Shown one piece after another: positions 58,201 to 64,000 of a stretch of DNA of 64,000 bases (positions within the stretch are counted from its first letter, which is position 1; each line of letters opens with the position of its first letter). A model generated the notes under the pieces. The model saw nothing but the letters and a program-made list of their open reading frames with translations, made no database searches and was not told the origin of the DNA. The translations under genes and the position numbers were made by a program. Source of the DNA: Euryodendron excelsum. Its lineage: Eukaryota; Streptophyta; Magnoliopsida; Ericales; Pentaphylacaceae. The stretch is from contig CM065394.1 of the NCBI GenBank assembly GCA_033060915.1, positions 21,815,001 through 21,879,000 of the forward strand, read 5' to 3'.

Positions 58201-59914
58201 TCTTCAAGAGTTTATCTTCAATCTTCAAAGCTTCAGATTGCAGCACTTCAAGTCTTCAAAGGAGACTTTGGAGGCTAGTGTATAAGTGTATAGAAGTGTA
58301 TGTGAGTGTATAGGAGGCTAGGGTTTGGAAAACCTAAGGAGACTAGGGTTTAGAGAGGCTACGAGCTTTGTATATCGAAAAGTAGGATTTTTAGACTGAG
58401 TTTGCCGACCTCTTTCACGCTGGAGGAGACTCTACATTTATAGAGAGAGGAATGACCTGGCGCCTGTTGTAGTGGCGCTAGGCCAAAAATCCTCCTAGTA
58501 GCGCCAGGCCAAATATTGGCTTGGCGCCACTACTAGTGGTGCTAGCCAGTTAGGAAAGTTTTAAGACCGACAAGCAACGTATCTTGAGAAGATTTGGGCG
58601 CTTGTACTAGTGACTACCATGGAATTTTTAGCCTGGCTTCACTAGGAGCGACTTCGGAAGGTCTGAGAAGGATTTAAGGGATCAGGAATGGCCTGAAAGG
58701 CCGAAAAAGGAACAGGAACCCTTATAATAGAGTCCCGGAGGTAATGGGTTTGAAAAAGGATGACAAGATTTGTCGGAAGGGTTGACCGGGCCATCAGGGG
58801 CAAAATGGTCAATCGGGCCGGAAAGTTACCAGGATGGACTCAGAATGTCCCGGAAGAAGAATCAAGATTTGGAAACATTATTTAGAATGTTCCTAAGAGA
58901 CTACCAGTTTGATACCCAGAGCCATTGTGGTCGAAAAAGGCGACTGGCCCACCAGGGGCAAAACGATCATTTTGCACTGGGTTTGCCAAAACTGACTCGG
59001 AATCCTCTGGAAAGATAAAGGAAGGTTGGAAATACTATAAAAAGAATTCGCGAGAGGTTACCACTTTGATATGTAGAGCCGGTGTGGTCCCTGGGGCGTT
59101 CAGATGCCTAGGGGCAAAATGGTCATCTTAACCGAAAAGCCTCAGAATTGGCCCGAAACTGACTAGAAGGCACCTAATTATGCCGGATTGTCTCTAAGAT
59201 AATCTTGGAAGGGGTGGACTTACCATTCTGAGGACTTAGGTATTATCTCAAGAAACGTGCCAGAAAATGGCCCTAGAGGCAGTTTGGTTATTTTTCACCG
59301 AAGTGGACAAGCAGGCACTGGTGTTGACCTGGGTTTTGAGTGTTTCCGCCACTCTGACACCGGTCTTGTGATATAGGAGTTTGTTGGCAATTTCATATAT
59401 CGACTATTTGTGAGTATTTCCGCTATTCTGACGATTGCGATGTTTGCGAGTACTTCCGCTACTCTGACGGTTCGCGATCATTATCGAGACTACCTGATCT
59501 CGGAAAGCTGCTAAAGGAACTTAGCGCCTGAGAAGTCAACTTTCTCAAAAGGCTTGTTGAAATGAACATTTCTACATTAATGGGCTAGCAGGCACCAAAG
59601 GTGGACCATTCTATCATCTAGGGGACTTGGGGTCTCGTCCCGGTCGACAGGTTTAAAGGAGACTTACCGTCTTCGAAAAGACGCGCTTATTAGAATATGG
59701 AAAGGGGACTTACCGTCTCTGGAAAGACGTGCCTGATTTTGGAATTGGACCAAACAATGTCCCTAAGGGTATTTCGGTCATTTTGCCTCTATTTGGGCCT
59801 AGTGGGCCCATGAAGCGATGGATAGACGAGATTAGACTTAGAGAGTTGATTAGACTTGAGTACAAGTCTGGACGGACCGTAGACTGCCAAATAGTCAAAA
59901 ATGGGATGCTTACA
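55255..59914 (-). repeat. F2 3' LTR (4.66 kb)
   Basis: An inverted copy of F1 along its whole length, including the C-poor block (55750-57800), TATA box, GGCGCC palindrome and the TGTAAGC start at 59914. It is shorter than F1 (4,660 against 5,123 bases), mainly in the low-complexity block. Confidence 0.88.
58435..58443 (-). promoter_or_regulatory. TATA box of F2 LTR
   Basis: The minus strand reads CTATAAATG, aligned with the F1 and F0 TATA boxes. Confidence 0.5.
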
Positions 59915-59930
59915 GCTGCCCCTCTTTTTC
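59915..59930 (-). other. F2 polypurine tract
   Basis: The minus strand reads GAAAAAGAGGGGCAGC directly before the LTR start TGTAAGC. This shows that 55255-59914 is a 3' LTR with its body to the right. Confidence 0.75.
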
Positions 59931-61260
59931 TATATTTGCTTGTCAAAGACAAAACGATAAAGTAAGAGTCTCATATTGACCGTGAGGCAGTCGCAGGAAC
60001 GGACTTTGGAAATTCTTCGACAACGGGGGTAAAAAATAGATATTGGGCCCAAAAGACCCTCGAAAACGAGTTTTGGCGAGAAAAAGGGTAAAGCTGCGCA
60101 GAATTTGGAAACTAGCGCCACTAGAAGTGGCGCCTTTGGTAGAAAAAGCTTGGCGCCTCTGCTAGTGGCGCCAGGCTTAGAAATAAAACCAGAAACATTC
60201 TTGTTTGACACTACTACGGGTTTTGAAGAGTTTTTGGAGAATCGAGAGTCTTTGTGTGGAAATCGACTTGAATCTTGAAGGGGCACTTCTTGGGGATCAC
60301 GAGTGATTGCCGGAGGGAGACCACGTTGCCGGAAAAGTCATCGGAAGAGAAGATTTCACCGGAGAACTCCAAGGAGTGAGTTTTCAAATTTCTGTTGATT
60401 TTAATGTGTAGAATTTCGTTTGAACCACGTGAATGGTAGAAATTAATATTTTGATATGTTTTGAACATTATGGTGATGTTACTTTTGCATTTTGGTGCTT
60501 GTTTGATTGAATTTGAGTGATTTTACGTGATTATGTGAAGTGGGTTTTCTGCAGAAATTAAGGGTTTGTTCCTACAAGCTTAGGCATTGGGTTTTCTGGC
60601 TAAATTTTTGTGCAATGTGCCTTAGAAAAATGTGTTTAACAACCATGTGAAGTTTCATATTTTTTGAAAATTTGGTGAATTTTTGATTTTTTGAAAAATA
60701 GAAAAATACTTAGAAAATTAAGAAAATGGGAAAACTCAAGAAATTAATGAAATTTTTAGTGTTTAAAATTTTGAAAAAATGTAGGAATATTTTAGAAAAC
60801 ATTTGAAATGATTTTGAGAAATTTTAGGATATTTTGAAAACCATTGATTTATTGGAAAAATAAAACATGTGTTTTGAAAATTTCAAAAAATTAAAAATGT
60901 GCGGGGGTGCTGATGTTATATGAGTGTAATGTTGTGAAGTGCACGGTTTGTGTTTTGTTTTGATGATGTGGGTGTTGTAGGGACCATTTTTAAACAAAAC
61001 TCTGCCAAAATTTTTAGAAATTAGGGAAAGAGTTGGAAAAGGTTTAGAAATAAAATCTTTTTGAAGGCAAAATACAGAAAACCCTTGAAATTTGATTTGA
61101 AGTTGGAAAATCAAAAAGTATAGGAAATTGGTTTTGACTTATCATTTGAAATCTTTTTATTATTTTTATTGTTTGTTGTTTATTTTATTTTATTATTATG
61201 TTATTATTTATCAGCATGTACCGTATATTAACACCTCTTACCTTGGCTTACCTTTTCAGG
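59931..61260 (+). promoter_or_regulatory. Promoter and leader region of F2 antisense gene
   Basis: GGCGCC palindromes occur at 60113-60134 and 60151-60173. A purine-rich leader follows, then a donor-like GTGAGT at 60376 and an acceptor (CCTTTTCAG) at 61259, giving a possible leader intron of 884 bases just before the ATG at 61261. No clear TATA box was seen. Confidence 0.45.
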
Positions 61261-63085
61261 ATGGCAGATGCGGGTGATGATGGTTCTGAAAGGAGACGTC
61301 GCTCGGGGAAGGCGGCTCGGTCAGATTCCACCGGTGGTTCTAGTCGATCTAGAGGTAATCGATGATCTACGGGGCAGGCGCCGTCTAGCCAGAGTAGTCG
61401 GGGGAGTAGGCCACCTGTCAACCCTTTCCCTCTGGTTGAGCAGGCCTTTGTCGAGGAGATTGGTGCAAAGGAGGAGGTACCGGGTCTGGGCGAACAGGTC
61501 ACTGGCTATGGGAGAGCCTCCTCCAGGCATAGGCAGACGGATGCTAACTTGGGAGATCTGCAGGTATTGGATGTTCCACCACTCGGGGATTTTGCTTATC
61601 ACCCTAATGTATACTCCAAACAGCATTTGCCCCCTCCGCAGGTACATACAGCTTTTAGAGGGGCTGTTCATCAGGTCTTCGTGACCATGCAGCGGGCTGC
61701 TCCATCATATCGTGCCTTATTGGCTGAAATCGAATTTGGAGCCTTCATGGGATTACAAGCTACCGCTTGAACTGGCATTTGGTACTGGCGCTGGTTAAGC
61801 GGTGGTTTGGAGAGACCGGGACCTTCCATTTTGTCGGCTTTGAGTTAGGTCCCACTCCCTTGGATTGGGCGATCATCATAGGGCTTTCCTTCGTCGGTCG
61901 GTAGATCACTTTACAGTCAGTCAGTAGAGACGAGGCCTGCATTCTGCTGGACTTGCCTCCTCCTTAGCGTTCTGCCTTTCTAGTCTCTTAGCTTAATCAG
62001 AATGACCATACCTTTGCTGCTGAGCCATCACCTGCCAAGCGGGACATTATGAGACGGCGACTTGTTTGTACATCATCTTTAGCTGCTTCTGCAACAACAA
62101 GAAGTCGCTTGCGTCTTTTCGTTTGGTGAGCATAGTAGCTGATCTTGGGGCTTTATTGAAGCTGGATTGGGGGTCCTTCTCCTTTGGCTGCTTCCTTCGA
62201 TCGATGCGGGTCTAGACTTCTTCCCGTTGGGGCAGTATGACCAGTTTCTGGCCCTTTCTTGTCTGGAAGAGCTTTGAGTACCAGCCTATGTGTCGCCCTG
62301 CAGTTGTCGAGGACGACCTTTATCCACGAGCTTTGAGGTGGGCTCGTGACCGGGTGGCCCAACGATTGGAGATTACTGACTTTGTGACGCTATGGGCGAA
62401 CCTGTAGTTGATTGAGGCCAGAGATGTGACTTGGCGGCCCTTCATTGGATCAGTTCATTATGAGGCTGTATGGTACTTAGTCCCATTGTCCCTGTCGAGG
62501 GCTGCTTTCCTCAGTGATGATACTTGGGAGTCCTATCTCAGAGAGCGACACTGGTGGCAGTTTTATGAGGAGTTCTGGTTAGTAGGAGCTCCGCTGGAGT
62601 ATATGTTTGGGGCCTTGGTGGCGAGAGTGCCTATCCCCTATCAGGAGCGGCAGCCGGGTGTCGAGTTCGTGCTTCCTCCAGATACAGATTATGCTGCGCA
62701 CTTTGGAGCTCATTCTGTCTGTGCCTTCACCCGGTTTGAGGTAGTAGTCGGCGGGTACGCTGTAGGCCAGGAGGTGGTTGACTTGTGGTGCCCCAGGCTG
62801 AGTTTACTGCTGTGAGGGATCAGAGGGATCAATACCAGAAGGAGCGAGATCAGTATCAGGCAGAGGTGGCTTCCTTGACAGCTCAGATAGCCCAGATAGG
62901 AAGTGGTGGGGTATGTCGTCTTTTCTCTCCCTATTCTCGCTCTGCTGTTGTTTAGTTCTTCTTTCATGTGGTTGATTTCAGTTCTATTTTCTCCGTAGGA
63001 TGCTGGTGCTTCGAATAGTTATTCGCCTCCTACGATGCCAGGTTTCAGGGATTTCGATCCAGATGATATTGACTTTGACCTTTGA
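61261..63085 (+). pseudogene. F2 antisense gene, plant-mobile-domain-like protein
   Basis: It starts MADAGDDGSERRRRSGKAAR with a basic, Ser-rich N-terminus and a TGA at codon 35. It then reads LGDLQVLDVPPLGDFAYHPN, PSYRALLAEIEFGAFMGLQA, and in another frame LVKRWFGETGTFHFVGFELG followed by LDWAIIIGLSFVGR. The last two are the pattern of the plant mobile domain (aminotransferase-like family), found in MAIN/MAIL proteins and many transposons. 62408-62815 continues with EARDVTWRPFIGSVHYEAVW, ERHWWQFYEEFWLVGAPLEY and IPYQERQPGVEFVLPPDTDY. The end has RDQRDQYQKERDQYQ coiled coil, an intron at 62911-62998 (GTATGT...CGTAG) that keeps frame, and an acidic tail ending DPDDIDFDL at 63085. Its biochemical role is unknown. 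Confidence 0.68.
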
Positions 63086-64000
63086 TAGATGCCCCTTATA
63101 GAGATTCTGATCTTCTTTTGCCCCTATTCCTGAGATGTATTTATATTAGACAGTTTTATTTTGTAAGTTTTGTACAATGATAGATATTTATGGTATTTAG
63201 ATACATGAATAGGCAGATACATTTATAATCTTTACAGCTAGGCATATAATCAGATGTATGTGATGGATGATGATGTTACATATCTATCACATGAGTTGAT
63301 ATTGGTGACTTCTGTTTTTATATGGAGTTATGTCCTATGCGAAGCTCATGCGATTTTTTTTAATTTATTTTATGCACATGTTAGAAATTAACTAAAAGAA
63401 TGACAAGGGGTGTTGTCGAACTCAATATCTTTGGAATGGTAACTCCTTCCTTCTCGAGGGGGCTTGGCCTTCTACTGGCTCAATCTTACCTTGATTGGAT
63501 GATAGCACTTCGTACCTTTCTCCACCTTTTGATTGCCTCCGGCTCTCTGCTTCGGGGTTAGTGTATATAATTATTGGGATAAAATTCTTAACTATCGGGG
63601 TTTTAGCAATAGCTTACCTGACCTTTAGCAGAGTGATAAGTGGCCAGTTCTCTCAATCCGAGGAGACTTTGTTTAGGACCGCAATGTAGGCTAGGTTATG
63701 GGGTTTTCGAAATGATGCGAGACGCAGGCTCAAATTCAATGTTGTTTTCAACAGGGTTTAGATCTGTACCATCCTTGACTTTTTTTTTTCCAGTAGGGCT
63801 AGCATCCCTCCTTAGCTTCGGCAACGTATCTAGCTCATTTAGATCAAGCAATCTGTTTTCAATCAGAGTGGACTTTAGTAGGGTTGTAATGTAGGCCATG
63901 GTTTTAGGGTTTTGTAAGAAAGGGTAAAGGCTCGAACCTATTATTTTTACTGAGTTTCTTTGTAACCTAGGATCACCTTTAGATTTTCTTCTTCTCAGGA
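63086..64000. other. Spacer of F2 with a duplicated block
   Basis: No gene was seen. Two related blocks, near 63665-63860 and 63868-64000, share 'gactttgtttagg/gactttagtaggg', 'aatgtaggc', 'ggggttttcg/agggttttgt' and 'aggctcaaa/aggctcgaa'. This looks like a tandem repeat of about 195 bases continuing out of the window. Confidence 0.5.

Larger units (their letters stand above)
55255..64000 (-). mobile_element. Element F2: family-F retrotransposon, 3' part
   Basis: The left end TGCGCCAAATTTTTCGCAC at 55255 lies in the second RNase H of element D, preceded by ACTAT as the probable target duplication. The 3' LTR runs to 59914 and is followed by a polypurine tract, an opposite-strand gene (61261-63085) and a repeat-bearing spacer. 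The layout (very long LTR, antisense gene between pol and 3' LTR) fits Tat/Ogre-like gypsy elements. Its pol genes must lie to the right of the window, so the lineage call is an inference. Confidence 0.72.

Overview
The window looks like nuclear DNA of a flowering plant, probably a eudicot with a repeat-rich genome. The evidence is layered Ty1/copia and Ty3/gypsy LTR retrotransposons, a tRNA-derived SINE, Harbinger/Tourist-like MITEs, and one plant-type single-gene island with a SAM-domain protein. No bacterial operons, rRNA, tRNA genes or CRISPR arrays were seen. The species cannot be named from the sequence alone.

Layout. 1-1957 is the 5' part of a giant LTR (called family F here) on the minus strand. 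1958-3490 is LTR-like repeat with a cluster of GTTCGAACGG palindromes. 3.8-7.1 kb is a decayed minus-strand copia gag (copia-1), which carries a captured piece of gypsy gag, and its LTR. 7.4-24.9 kb is a second minus-strand copia (copia-2). It is split by a full-length 11.0-kb gypsy element of the Tat lineage (element B, 8236-19248, TSD GCTAC) and by a 4.1-kb non-autonomous LTR element (element C, 19858-23938, TSD CTATG). 24.9-33.4 kb and 34.7-42.7 kb are AT-rich intergenic DNA with small transposons. Between them lies the only convincing host gene, a SAM-domain protein (33770-34741, +). 42.75-43.64 kb is a probable solo copia LTR. From about 43.77 kb to the end is another Tat-like gypsy on the plus strand (element D). 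It is interrupted twice. Inside its reverse transcriptase sits a solo LTR (element E, 46800-54058, TSD ACTGC), which itself contains a 5.1-kb solo LTR of family F (F1). Inside its second RNase H sits a minus-strand family-F element (F2), of which the 3' LTR (55255-59914), polypurine tract and antisense gene are in view.

How the parts relate. Elements B and F2 both carry a gene in antisense orientation next to the 3' LTR, but the two genes differ: a 'putative gypsy type transposon' (Transposase_28-like) protein in B and a plant-mobile-domain-like protein in F2. Both look spliced and both are now broken. The F LTR promoter and the region upstream of the F2 antisense gene share a 23-base GGCGCC palindrome. 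Many in-frame stops in these elements are TAG where a glutamine (CAG) is expected, which fits deamination of methylated CHG sites. I saw no intact autonomous element. Coordinates of LTR ends with target-site duplications are precise; other boundaries are approximate.
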